Shown one piece after another: positions 17,307-28,652 of a stretch of DNA of 64,000 bases. This DNA comes from Microbacterium sp. Root553. GTDB lineage: Bacteria; Actinomycetota; Actinomycetes; Actinomycetales; Microbacteriaceae. Position numbers and translations under genes: made by a program. The stretch's first letter is position 1; the number at the start of each line of letters is the position of its first letter. The notes beneath the pieces are model-generated. The model did no database searches. It had not been told where the DNA came from and was given only the letters and a program-made list of their open reading frames with translations. The stretch covers positions 2,291,675 through 2,355,674 of the forward strand of contig NZ_LMFY01000001.1 in NCBI RefSeq assembly GCF_001426995.1, written 5' to 3'.

Positions 17307-19378
17307 GCTCGGCTCCTCACCTTCAGGATGTGCACCGGCTCGGCGAAGGCGTCGAGGCGCACGTAGTTGTGATCGGCCCAGGTCCAGACAGCTCCGGTGA
17401 GCAGATCCTCGACCTCGAAGGGCTCGCCAGGCTCGACACCCCAGACGGTGGTGTCGAGGTGAACGGTGGTCTCACGCACCGAGTGCGGGTCGACGTTGGC
17501 GATCACGAGGATCGTGTCGGGGGAGCCGGTCCCGGTGAACGCGGCGTCCAGATGCTTGCTGTAGACGAGCACGGCATCGTCGTCGCTCCAGTGCACCGAG
17601 AGGTTGCGCAGCTGACGCAGCGCGGGGTGGGCACCGCGGATCTCGTTGAGCCGGCGCAGCAGGGGCGCCAGTGAGTCGCCCGCCGCCTCGGCACCCTCCC
17701 AGTCCCTGACCTTGTACTCGTACTTCTCGTTGTCGATGTTCTCCTCGGAGCCCGGGCGGGCGACGTTCTCGAAGAGCTCGTACCCCGCGTACACGCCGTA
17801 CACGGGGGCGGCCGTCGCGGCGATGCACGCGCGGATGCGGTAGGCGGCCCTCCCGCCGAACTGCAGGTACTCGGTGAGGATGTCGTGGGTGTTGACGAAC
17901 AGGTTCGGCCGCATGTAGTCGCTGGTGTCGTGCGAGACGCTGGAGAGGAACTCCTCGAGCTCCGCCTTCGTGTTCCGCCACGTGAAGTAGCTGTAGCTCT
18001 GCTGGAATCCGACGGCGGCCAGCGCCCGCATGACGGCGGGGCGGGTGAACGCCTCGGCGAGGAAGATGACGTCGGAATCCACGGCGTTCACCGTGGCGAT
18101 CAGCCACTCCCAGAACTGCAACGGCTTGGTGTGCGGATTGTCGACTCGGAAGATCTTCACGCCCTCGCGCACCCAGTGCTGGACGATCCGCAGCATCTCG
18201 CGGTAGATGCCCTCAGGGTCGTTGTCGAAGTTGAGCGGATAGATGTCCTGATACTTCTTCGGAGGGTTCTCCGCAAACGCGATCGTACCGTCGGGCAGCG
18301 TCGTGAACCACTCCGGGTGCTCTGCGACCCACGGGTGGTCTGGCGAGGCCTGCAGCGCCAGGTCGAGGGCCACCTCGAGCCCTTCCGCCCGAGCGGCACG
18401 CACGAACGCCCGGAAGTCGGCGGGCTTGCCCAGGTCGGGGTGGATGGCGTCGTGACCCCCCTCTGCGGCGCCGATCGCATACGGCGAGCCGGGGTCGGCG
18501 GGCTCGGTGGTGAGCGTGTTGTTCCGTCCCTTGCGGTTGGTCACGCCGATCGGGTGCACCGGAACGAGGTAGATCACGTCGAAGCCCATCGCCGCGACCG
18601 CGGGCAGGCGCCTGGCCGCGGTACGGAACGTGCCGCTCTTGATCGAGCCGTCCTTCAGCCGGCGCGCGCCCTCGGAGCGCGGGAAGAACTCATACCAGGC
18701 ACCCACGCCCGCCGCGGTGCGCTCGACCAGCAGACGGTGCGGGGCAGAGACGGAGCGCAGGGAGGTCAGCGGCCGGTCGGCGAAGATGTGCGCGAGCTCC
18801 GGGTCGGTCGACACGGCGATGGTCGTCTCGGCGTCTCCGTCGGCGAGCGAGGCGGCGACGCCGGCCAGCCTCTTGCGCTGCGCAGCGGGCCGGTCCTTCT
18901 CCGCAGCGGCGCGGGACAGCAGCTGGGCGCCCAGAGCGGCCATCACCGGCACATCCACACCTGCCGCCACCTTGAGCTCGGCGGCGTGGGCCCAGGTCGC
19001 GAAGTCGTCGGCGAATCCCTCGAAGCGGAAGGACCAGTCTCCCTGCACGTCGATGGCGACGTCGGCGGCCCACCGATCGGTGCCGTCGAGCAGCGGCGTG
19101 AGATGGTGCAGACTCTCGTCGCCGTCCGGCGCGGTCAGACGCAGGTGCACCCCGATGATGTCGTGGCCCTCGCGGAACGACACGACGCTGAACGGCACGA
19201 CCTCGCCGACCACGGCCTTGGGCGGGAATCCCTCGGGGACGCGGGGGCGGGCATCCAGCAGCGGGATCCTCGTCGTGCGGAGGCCCTCGCCATCCGATAC
19301 GGCGCCGACGGGGCGCAGCGGGATCTGAGACGGGCTCCGGAGAGCATTCGGACGGATGCTGCTTGTACGTGCGGCCAC
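17303..19378 (-). CDS. glgE: Alpha-1,4-glucan:maltose-1-phosphate maltosyltransferase GlgE
   Basis: 691 residues, close to the Streptomyces and mycobacterial enzymes. Transfers maltosyl units from maltose-1-phosphate to alpha-1,4-glucan. GH13_3 features: VHPIGVTNRKGRNN, LALQASPDHPWV, nucleophile Asp in FRVDNPHTKP, Glu in FLAEAFTRP, and NTHDIL. The frame stays open to 19570, but the GTG at 19378 sits 6 bases after a TACATT -10, matching the leaderless pattern of this window, and gives the family length. Coupled to glgB. No treS or pep2 gene, which would make maltose-1-phosphate, is in the window. Confidence 0.96.
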   Translation of the reverse strand: MAARTSSIRPNALRSPSQIPLRPVGAVSDGEGLRTTRIPLLDARPRVPEGFPPKAVVGEVVPFSVVSFREGHDIIGVHLRLTAPDGDESLHHLTPLLDGTDRWAADVAIDVQGDWSFRFEGFADDFATWAHAAELKVAAGVDVPVMAALGAQLLSRAAAEKDRPAAQRKRLAGVAASLADGDAETTIAVSTDPELAHIFADRPLTSLRSVSAPHRLLVERTAAGVGAWYEFFPRSEGARRLKDGSIKSGTFRTAARRLPAVAAMGFDVIYLVPVHPIGVTNRKGRNNTLTTEPADPGSPYAIGAAEGGHDAIHPDLGKPADFRAFVRAARAEGLEVALDLALQASPDHPWVAEHPEWFTTLPDGTIAFAENPPKKYQDIYPLNFDNDPEGIYREMLRIVQHWVREGVKIFRVDNPHTKPLQFWEWLIATVNAVDSDVIFLAEAFTRPAVMRALAAVGFQQSYSYFTWRNTKAELEEFLSSVSHDTSDYMRPNLFVNTHDILTEYLQFGGRAAYRIRACIAATAAPVYGVYAGYELFENVARPGSEENIDNEKYEYKVRDWEGAEAAGDSLAPLLRRLNEIRGAHPALRQLRNLSVHWSDDDAVLVYSKHLDAAFTGTGSPDTILVIANVDPHSVRETTVHLDTTVWGVEPGEPFEVEDLLTGAVWTWADHNYVRLDAFAEPVHILKVRSRA

Positions 19379-19384
19379 TCCCCG

Positions 19385-19390
19385 AATGTA
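19385..19390 (-). promoter_or_regulatory. Leaderless -10 of glgE-glgB
   Basis: TACATT on the minus strand, 6 bases before the GTG at 19378. Confidence 0.65.
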
Positions 19391-19413
19391 CCGCCCCGGA
19401 CGCACAGCGGGTA

Positions 19414-19436
19414 GCGCGCCGACGGCTCCGGCGCGC
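19414..19436 (-). terminator. Hairpin after glgX
   Basis: 8-bp perfect stem GCGCGCCG / CGGCGCGC with a 7-base loop, just past the glgX stop and just upstream of the glgE promoter. Confidence 0.5.
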
Positions 19437-19442
19437 CGCACG

Positions 19443-21515
19443 TCACTCCACCCGGAACAGTCGCATCGAGGTGCCGGGGATGGGCAGGATGTGCCCGGGG
19501 GCGAAGGTCTCCTCGACGGTGCTCGGACGCTCGTCGGCGCTCGACCACAACGACACGAAGCGCGTCGCATCCTCGAGGTCTTCCGGCAGTCGCACGTCGA
19601 TCGGGGACTCCGTGCCGTGCACGATCAGCAGGATCCGGTTCGCCTCTTCGCGATCGGGCGTCGACGCCGCGACGTACTGCAGCGTGCGGTTGCCGGGGTC
19701 GGTCCACTGCTCGCTCTCCATCGTCTCGCCGTTCTGGTCGAACCAGTCCATGACGGAGGCGTTGGGGATGTGCTCGCCCAGACGCGCGTACCGGCTGGGC
19801 CGGAGGGCGGGATTCTCCGATCGCAGTCGGATCAGCCGCGCGACGTGCGCGCGCAGGTCGTCCTGCCACGGCTCCGGTTCCCAGCTCAGCCAGGTCATCG
19901 CGGAGTCCTGCGCATAGGCGTTGTTGTTGCCGCGCTGCGTGCGTCCGACCTCGTCGCCGGCCGTGAGCATCGGGATGCCCGCCGACAGCAGCAGCGTTCC
20001 CAGCAGGTTCCGCAGGGCCTTGCGGCGAGCGGCGAGGATGGTCGCATCGTCGGTCGGGCCCTCGATCCCGTGGTTGAACGCGCGGTTCATGTCGGCGCCG
20101 TCGCGATTGTGCTCGCCGTTGGCCTCGTTGTGCTTCACGTCGTAGGACACGAGGTCGTGCAGGGTGAAGCCGTCGTGCGCGGTGACGAAGTTGATGCTGG
20201 CGAGCGGACCGCGCTCGTCTGCGAAGGTGTTCGAGGATCCGGCCAGTCTGGTCGCGAACCCGCCGACCCCGACCGGGGCGGAGGCGCGGCGCGCGTAGTC
20301 GATGTCGCTCAGCCAGAAGTTCCGCACGCGATCGCGGTAGCGGTCGTTCCACTCCATCCAGCCGCGGGGGAAGTTCCCCGTCTGCCAGCCGCCCATGCCC
20401 ACGTCCCACGGCTCGGCGATGAGCTTGGTGTCCTTCAGGATCGGATCGTTCGCGATGGCGGTGAGCAGCGGATGATCCGGGGTGTACGTGTGCGCGGAGT
20501 CACGGGCGATCGCCGCCGCGAGGTCGAACCGGAACCCGTCGATCTGCATCTCCTCGGCCCAGTAGCGCAGCGAGTCGAGGACCAGTCGGGCGCCTGCGTC
20601 GGTCGAGGTGTCGAGCGTGTTGCCGCATCCGGTGGTGTCGATGTAGGCGCCCGAGGCGTCCTGCCGGTAGTACGCCGCGTTGTCGATGCCGCGGAAGCTC
20701 GAACGGGGTCCGCCGAGTCCTTCCTCGGACGTGTGGTTGTAGACCACGTCGAGGATGACCTCGAGGCCCGCCTCGTGCAGCAGCCTGACCATGCCCTTGA
20801 ACTCGGCGAGGACGGCTTCGGGGCCGCCCTTGCGGGCATCCTCGGTGGCGTAGGCGTTGTGCGGGGTGAAGAAGTTGAGGGTGTTGTACCCCCAGTAGTT
20901 CGTGAGGCCGCGTTCGAGCAGACGGGGCTCGGGCACGAAGGCGTGCACCGGGAGCAGCTCGATCGAGGTGATGCCCAGCTCGTGGAAGTACTCGATCATC
21001 GCCGGGTGGGCGAGACCCGCGTAGGTGCCGTGCAGGGCCGGCGGGACATCGGGCTGCCGCTTGGTGAGTCCCTTGAGATGTCCCTCGTAGATCACCGTGC
21101 GATCGAGGGGGATGCGCGGCTTCGCCGACTGCCCCCAGTCGAATCCGTCGACGATGACCACCGACCGCCACTCCTCGTACCCGTCTCCCTGGGCGAGACC
21201 CCGGGCGTAGGGGTCGAGCAGCAGGGTCTCGGGGTTGAACGTGTTGCCGGGGCCGTGGGGGCCGCCGACCCTGATCGCGTAGCGTGTGCCCGGCTGCAGC
21301 AGCTCCGTCGTGACCTCCCACACACCGCCGGGGAGTCGCTCGAGCGTCGCCTGATCGACCACCCAGTCGAGGTCCGTGGCGTCGAAGACGACGAGCTCGA
21401 TCGACGAGGCGTTCTGCGACCAGACGCGGAGCGTGCCGACGCCGTCGTGGAGGCGGACGCCGAGGTCGTCGAGTACAGGACCGCCGGGCACGGTGAAGTC
21501 TCGGTTCGCGGGCAT
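19443..21515 (-). CDS. glgX: Glycogen debranching enzyme GlgX (isoamylase-type)
   Basis: 690 residues. Hydrolyses alpha-1,6 links of short branches. N-terminal CBM48, then the GH13_11 barrel: YNHTSEEG, nucleophile Asp in GFRFDLAAAI, Glu in IAEPWDVG, HD in TAHDGFTL, and HNEANGEHNRDG typical of GlgX/TreX. Its ATG is 6 bases after TAAGGT. With GlgE and GlgB it forms a minus-strand alpha-glucan cluster containing build, branch and debranch steps. Confidence 0.96.
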   Translation of the reverse strand: MPANRDFTVPGGPVLDDLGVRLHDGVGTLRVWSQNASSIELVVFDATDLDWVVDQATLERLPGGVWEVTTELLQPGTRYAIRVGGPHGPGNTFNPETLLLDPYARGLAQGDGYEEWRSVVIVDGFDWGQSAKPRIPLDRTVIYEGHLKGLTKRQPDVPPALHGTYAGLAHPAMIEYFHELGITSIELLPVHAFVPEPRLLERGLTNYWGYNTLNFFTPHNAYATEDARKGGPEAVLAEFKGMVRLLHEAGLEVILDVVYNHTSEEGLGGPRSSFRGIDNAAYYRQDASGAYIDTTGCGNTLDTSTDAGARLVLDSLRYWAEEMQIDGFRFDLAAAIARDSAHTYTPDHPLLTAIANDPILKDTKLIAEPWDVGMGGWQTGNFPRGWMEWNDRYRDRVRNFWLSDIDYARRASAPVGVGGFATRLAGSSNTFADERGPLASINFVTAHDGFTLHDLVSYDVKHNEANGEHNRDGADMNRAFNHGIEGPTDDATILAARRKALRNLLGTLLLSAGIPMLTAGDEVGRTQRGNNNAYAQDSAMTWLSWEPEPWQDDLRAHVARLIRLRSENPALRPSRYARLGEHIPNASVMDWFDQNGETMESEQWTDPGNRTLQYVAASTPDREEANRILLIVHGTESPIDVRLPEDLEDATRFVSLWSSADERPSTVEETFAPGHILPIPGTSMRLFRVE

Positions 21516-21521
21516 GAGTAC

Positions 21522-21527
21522 ACCTTA
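21522..21527 (-). promoter_or_regulatory. Leaderless -10 of glgX
   Basis: TAAGGT on the minus strand, 6 bases before the ATG at 21515. Confidence 0.55.
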
Positions 21528-21609
21528 GAGGTCCGGGCCATGGTGCCAGGACAGGGTGCGCCGGGGTGCCCGCGAGCCGGGAGCCCCAGAAATGCGGGAG
21601 AGTGGAGGG

Positions 21610-22785
21610 ATGCAGCACTATCTCGACCACGCGGCGACCACACCGCTGCGCCCCGAGGCGCGGAGCGCATGGCTGGCCGCGAGCGAGACGGTGGGCAACG
21701 CGTCGTCCACCCACGGCGCGGGCCAGGACGCGCGGCGCCTTCTCGAGGAGTCGCGCGAGCGTGCGGCGGCAGTGCTCGGCTGCGATCCCATCGAGGTCGT
21801 CTTCACGTCCGGGGGCACCGAGTCGATCAACCTCGCGGTGCAGGGGCTCTGGCATGCGCGCCCCGTGGACACCGATGCCATCGTGATGCCGGATGCCGAG
21901 CACCATGCGACCGTGGACACGGTCGAGGCGCTGCTCGCGGCGGGGGCGACCCTGCGCTCCGTCCCGGTGGATCGCACGGCCGCGATCGATCTGGGCGTCT
22001 TCTCCGCTCGACTGCCCGGGGCGGCACTGGCCACCGCGCTGATCGCCAACAACGAGGCGGGGACGATCAACGACGCGGCCGCGCTGGCCGCCGCGGCGGC
22101 CGCGGCGCGGGTCCCGCTGCACCTCGATGCGGTGTCCGCGCTCGGGCATGTCCCGCTCTCGTTCCGCGGGCTGCGCGGCGACGCGCCCGACGCCGCAGGT
22201 CTCGTCGCGATGAGTGTCGCCGGCCACAAGATCGGCGCCCCCGTCGGAGTGGGCGCGCTCGTCGCGGCACGCACGGCCCGTCTCGCCGCGCTGCTGCGCG
22301 GAGGCGCGCAGCAGCGTGGTCTGCGTGCGGGGACCCAGGATGTCGCCGGTGCCGCGGCGTTCGCCGTCGCGCTGGAGCTCGCCGAGGCCGAGCGGGAGGC
22401 CGAGCATTCGCGGCTGCAGACGTTGCGGGATCGTCTGATCGACGGCACCCTGCACCGCGTGCCGCAGGCGCGGCTCCTGGGCGACCCTCACGAGAGGCTC
22501 CCCGGCAACGCACACCTCCTCTTTCCCGGCGCCGTCGGCGAGAGCCTGCTCTTCCTGCTCGACATGGCCGGCATCGCTGCGTCGACCGGATCCGCCTGTC
22601 AGGCGGGAGTGGCGGAGCCGTCGCACGTGGTGATGGCGATGGGACGCAGCGAAGAGGACGCGCGCAGCGTCCTCAGGTTCTCCCTCGGGCGCACGTCGAG
22701 CGATGACGACATCGCTGCGGTGCTCGACGCCATCGCCGATGCGTACTCGCGCGCATCCGGCTCCGGCTCAGCCGAGCGCTCGTAG
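21610..22785 (+). CDS. Cysteine desulfurase (NifS/IscS family)
   Basis: 391 residues. PLP enzyme that takes sulfur from cysteine. YLDHAATTPLRPEA at the N-terminus, SGGTESIN, EHHA (His stacking on PLP), PLP lysine in SVAGHKIGAP, and the persulfide Cys in STGSACQAG, placing it in group I. The ATG at 21610 begins the normal family N-terminus; the frame is open to 21556. A GAGAGT hexamer 6 bases upstream is a weak leaderless -10. It is 9 bases from mnmA, so it probably supplies sulfur for tRNA 2-thiouridine. Confidence 0.93.
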   Translation: MQHYLDHAATTPLRPEARSAWLAASETVGNASSTHGAGQDARRLLEESRERAAAVLGCDPIEVVFTSGGTESINLAVQGLWHARPVDTDAIVMPDAEHHATVDTVEALLAAGATLRSVPVDRTAAIDLGVFSARLPGAALATALIANNEAGTINDAAALAAAAAAARVPLHLDAVSALGHVPLSFRGLRGDAPDAAGLVAMSVAGHKIGAPVGVGALVAARTARLAALLRGGAQQRGLRAGTQDVAGAAAFAVALELAEAEREAEHSRLQTLRDRLIDGTLHRVPQARLLGDPHERLPGNAHLLFPGAVGESLLFLLDMAGIAASTGSACQAGVAEPSHVVMAMGRSEEDARSVLRFSLGRTSSDDDIAAVLDAIADAYSRASGSGSAERS

Positions 22786-22788
22786 ACT
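22783..22788 (+). promoter_or_regulatory. Leaderless -10 of mnmA
   Basis: TAGACT, 6 bases before the ATG at 22795, overlapping the desulfurase stop region. Confidence 0.65.
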
Positions 22789-22794
22789 GGGGGC

Positions 22795-23892
22795 ATGAGG
22801 ATACTTGCGGCCATGAGTGGCGGCGTCGACTCGGCCGTCGCGGCCGCCCGCGCCGTCGACGCCGGTCACGACGTCGTCGGCGTGCACCTGGCTCTCTCGC
22901 GTGCCGGCGGCACCCTGCGCACCGGTAGCAGAGGATGCTGCACGATCGAAGACGCGCTGGATGCCCGACGTGCGGCCGATCTCCTCGGCATCCCGTTCTA
23001 CGTGTGGGACTTCTCCGAGCGTTTCCGCGAAGACGTGATCGCCGACTTCGTGTCGGAGTATCAGGCAGGGCGCACCCCGAATCCCTGTATGCGCTGCAAC
23101 GAGAAGATCAAGTTCGCCGCCCTCCTCGAGCGCGCGATCGAGCTGGGCTTCGACGCGGTGTGCACGGGGCACTACGCCACCCTCATCCCGACGGAGGCCG
23201 GCCTCGAGCTGCACCGTGCGGCCGACAACGCGAAGGATCAGTCGTACGTGCTCGGAGTGCTGACGACCGAGCAGCTCGCCCACACCTACTTCCCGCTCGG
23301 CACGACGCCCTCGAAGGCCGTCGTGCGAGCGGAGGCCGCGGATCGCGGACTGACGGTCGCGCAGAAGCCCGACAGCCACGACATCTGCTTCATCCCCGAC
23401 GGCGACACCCGGGGCTGGCTCGCAGAGAAGGTCGGCACGGCGACGGGTGAGATCGTCGATCGCACGGGCGAGATCGTGGGGTCGCACGAGGGTGCGCACG
23501 CGTTCACGGTGGGTCAGCGCCGCGGTCTCAAGCTCGGAGTCCCGGCGTCGGACGGCAAGCCGCGATTCGTGCTCGAAGTCCGACCGGTCTCGAACACGGT
23601 CGTCGTCGGCCCGAAGGAGGCGCTCGCGATCCGCGAGATCTCGGGCGAACGCTTCAGTTGGGCGGGGGCGGCTCCCGTGGAGTCGGAGTTCGAGTGCGAG
23701 GTGCAGATCCGCGCCCACGCCGAGCCCGAGCCCGCCCGCGCCTTCGTGTCGTCCGACGGCGTGCGCGTCGAGCCGGAGCAGCCGCTCAACGGCGTCGCAC
23801 CGGGGCAGACCGCCGTGCTCTATGTCGGCACCCGCGTGCTCGGTCAGTTCACGATCGACCGCACGGTATCGGCGGTGCCGGTCGACGCGTAG
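22795..23892 (+). CDS. mnmA: tRNA-specific 2-thiouridylase MnmA
   Basis: 365 residues. Thiolates U34 of tRNA-Lys, -Glu and -Gln. PP-loop SGGVDS at residues 8-13, catalytic Cys in NPCMRCN, second Cys in [11 protein letters not shown], and GQRRGLKLG near the C-terminal domain. Sulfur probably comes from the desulfurase just upstream. Its own TAGACT -10 places transcription start at the ATG. Confidence 0.96.
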   Translation: MRILAAMSGGVDSAVAAARAVDAGHDVVGVHLALSRAGGTLRTGSRGCCTIEDALDARRAADLLGIPFYVWDFSERFREDVIADFVSEYQAGRTPNPCMRCNEKIKFAALLERAIELGFDAVCTGHYATLIPTEAGLELHRAADNAKDQSYVLGVLTTEQLAHTYFPLGTTPSKAVVRAEAADRGLTVAQKPDSHDICFIPDGDTRGWLAEKVGTATGEIVDRTGEIVGSHEGAHAFTVGQRRGLKLGVPASDGKPRFVLEVRPVSNTVVVGPKEALAIREISGERFSWAGAAPVESEFECEVQIRAHAEPEPARAFVSSDGVRVEPEQPLNGVAPGQTAVLYVGTRVLGQFTIDRTVSAVPVDA

Positions 23893-23922
23893 CGCCTCCC
23901 TCGGGATGTCGGTGGCCGCTCG

Positions 23923-26700
<2,778 letters not shown>

Positions 26701-26708
<8 letters not shown>

Positions 26709-26737
26709 CCCCCGGGCTGAGCCCGAGGGTCATCTGC
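26701..26737. terminator. Bidirectional terminator between 26708(+) and the helicase gene
   Basis: 17-bp stem with one mismatch, 3-base loop TGA; the left arm includes the stop codon of the plus-strand gene, and the helicase stop is 21 bases beyond the right arm. Confidence 0.8.
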
Positions 26738-26757
26738 ACAGCGGCTGCGGCAGGCGG

Positions 26758-28605
26758 TCAGGCCTTGTGTCGCGGCTTGCGGAACGGCTTCTCGTCGCGG
26801 TCGCCCCGAGCGGGACGCTCGTCACGGTCGTAGCGCGGACGCTCGTCGCGACGCTCGAACCCGCCACGCGCACCGTCACGAGGGCCGTCATTACGGCGCG
26901 CCCCGGGCCCGCGGTCGGGCTTGATCTCGATGAGACGTCCCGAGATGCGGGTGTCCTTCAGCTTTTCCAGCACCGACGAGTCCATGTTCGCGGGCAGCTC
27001 GACGACGGTGAAGTCCGGGCGGATGTTGATCGCTCCGAAGTCATCGCGGCCGAGGCCTCCCTCGTTCGCGAGCGCGCCGACGATCTGACGCGGCTCGACC
27101 CGGTGACGGCGTCCGACCTCGATGCGGTACGGCGCGTAGTCACCGCGCCCGCGACGCTCACGCGGCTCACGGGTCTCGCGCCGATCGCCGCGGCCGCTGC
27201 TGTTCTCACGCGGAGGACGGTTGTCGAACTCGACGGCCTTCGAGAGGGCGTCGTCGGACGGATCGAGCAGCAGTGGTGTGTCGCCCTGCGCGACCACTGC
27301 GAGAGCCGCGGCCACGTCGGCCTCGGGCACGTCGTGGTTGCGCACGTAGTGGGCGATGATGTCGCGGAACTTCTCGATGCGCGCGTCGTCGCCGAGGGCG
27401 GCCGTGATCGCATCGTCGAACCGGGCGAGACGCGTCGTGTTCACGTCGTCCATGCTCGGCAGCTGCATCTGGGTCGGCTGCTGCCTGGTGGCCTTCTCGA
27501 TCGCCTTGAGCAGGTAGCGTTCGCGCGGCGTGATGAAGCTGATCGCGTCGCCGGTGCGTCCGGCCCGGCCCGTGCGGCCGATGCGGTGCACGTACGACTC
27601 GGTGTCGGTGGGGATGTCGAAGTTGACGACGTGGCTGATGCGCTCGACGTCGAGCCCACGGGCTGCGACGTCGGTCGCGACGAGGATGTCGAGCTTGCTC
27701 GCCTTGAGCTGGTTCACGCTGCGCTCGCGCTGCACCTGAGGCACGTCGCCGTTGATCGCCGCAGCGGAGTATCCGCGGGCGCGGAGCTTCTCGGCCAGCG
27801 TCTCGGTCTCGTTCTTCGTGCGGACGAACACGATCATCCCGTCGAAGTTCTCGACCTCGAGGATGCGGGTGAGCGCGTCGACCTTCTGCGCGTACGACAC
27901 CACGAGATAGCGCTGGGTGATGTTCGTGCCGGTCGCGGTCTTCGACTTGATGCTGATCTCTTCGGGCTCGCGCAGGTACTTCTGTGCGAGGCGACGGATC
28001 TGGGGCGGCATCGTGGCCGAGAACAGGGCGACCTGCTTCTCCTCGGGCGTCTGCGCGAGGATCTGCTCGACGTCCTCGGCGAAGCCCATCTTCAGCATCT
28101 CATCGGCCTCGTCGAGGACCAGGTACTGCAGCTGGGACAGGTCGAGCGTGCCCTTGGCGAGGTGGTCCATGATGCGACCGGGGGTGCCGACGATCACGTG
28201 CACGCCGCGGCGGAGCGCGGACAGCTGCACACCGTAGCCCTGGCCGCCGTAGACGGGGAGGACGTGGACGCCCTTCATCTTCGAGGCGTACGACTCGAAG
28301 GCCTCGCACACCTGCAGGGCGAGTTCACGGGTCGGTGCGAGCACCAGCGCCTGCGGGGTCTTCTGCGACACGTCGAGGCGCTCCAGCACGGGGAGCGCGA
28401 AGGCCGCGGTCTTTCCCGTTCCGGTCTGCGCCATGCCGACGACATCGCGTCCGGACAGGAGAGTCGGGATCGTCGCGGCCTGGATGGGGGAGGGGGTCTC
28501 GTAGCCGAGGTCCTTGATGGCCTTGAGGACGGGCCCGGTGATGCCGAGCTCCTCGAATCCAGGGGTCTCGGGGGCGTCAGTGGGCACAGCGTCTTCAGGA
28601 GTCAC
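26758..28605 (-). CDS. deaD: DEAD-box ATP-dependent RNA helicase (DeaD/CsdA-like)
   Basis: 615 residues. RNA unwinding, ribosome assembly and cold adaptation in known DeaD proteins. Q motif (YETPSPIQ), AQTGTGKT, PTREL, DEAD box in VLDEADEML, SAT, RGLDV and HRIGRTGRAG are all present. A DbpA-type RNA-binding fold follows (VGRRHRVEPRQIVGAL), then an Arg/Asp/Gly-rich tail of about 60 residues likely to bind RNA. The frame extends far upstream without sense; the GTG at 28605 is chosen because TACCCT ends 6 bases before it. Confidence 0.94.
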   Translation of the reverse strand: MTPEDAVPTDAPETPGFEELGITGPVLKAIKDLGYETPSPIQAATIPTLLSGRDVVGMAQTGTGKTAAFALPVLERLDVSQKTPQALVLAPTRELALQVCEAFESYASKMKGVHVLPVYGGQGYGVQLSALRRGVHVIVGTPGRIMDHLAKGTLDLSQLQYLVLDEADEMLKMGFAEDVEQILAQTPEEKQVALFSATMPPQIRRLAQKYLREPEEISIKSKTATGTNITQRYLVVSYAQKVDALTRILEVENFDGMIVFVRTKNETETLAEKLRARGYSAAAINGDVPQVQRERSVNQLKASKLDILVATDVAARGLDVERISHVVNFDIPTDTESYVHRIGRTGRAGRTGDAISFITPRERYLLKAIEKATRQQPTQMQLPSMDDVNTTRLARFDDAITAALGDDARIEKFRDIIAHYVRNHDVPEADVAAALAVVAQGDTPLLLDPSDDALSKAVEFDNRPPRENSSGRGDRRETREPRERRGRGDYAPYRIEVGRRHRVEPRQIVGALANEGGLGRDDFGAINIRPDFTVVELPANMDSSVLEKLKDTRISGRLIEIKPDRGPGARRNDGPRDGARGGFERRDERPRYDRDERPARGDRDEKPFRKPRHKA

Positions 28606-28611
28606 TGACCA

Positions 28612-28617
28612 AGGGTA
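28612..28617 (-). promoter_or_regulatory. Leaderless -10 of the DEAD-box helicase gene
   Basis: TACCCT on the minus strand, 6 bases before the GTG at 28605. Confidence 0.55.
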
Positions 28618-28652
28618 GCGCCTTCCTAGATCCGATGCCTGTGAGGCCGCCC

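Noticed and set aside
15108..17366. A 752-codon plus-strand frame opposite glgB
   Set aside because: Same reason: a mirror of a well-identified enzyme with no recognisable protein features.
19356..22706. A 1116-codon open frame on the plus strand opposite glgX
   Set aside because: It lies antisense to a clear GH13 enzyme and then runs through the cysteine desulfurase in another frame. Its translation is Arg/Gly/Ala-rich with no family motif. Long stop-free antisense frames are expected in GC-rich coding DNA.
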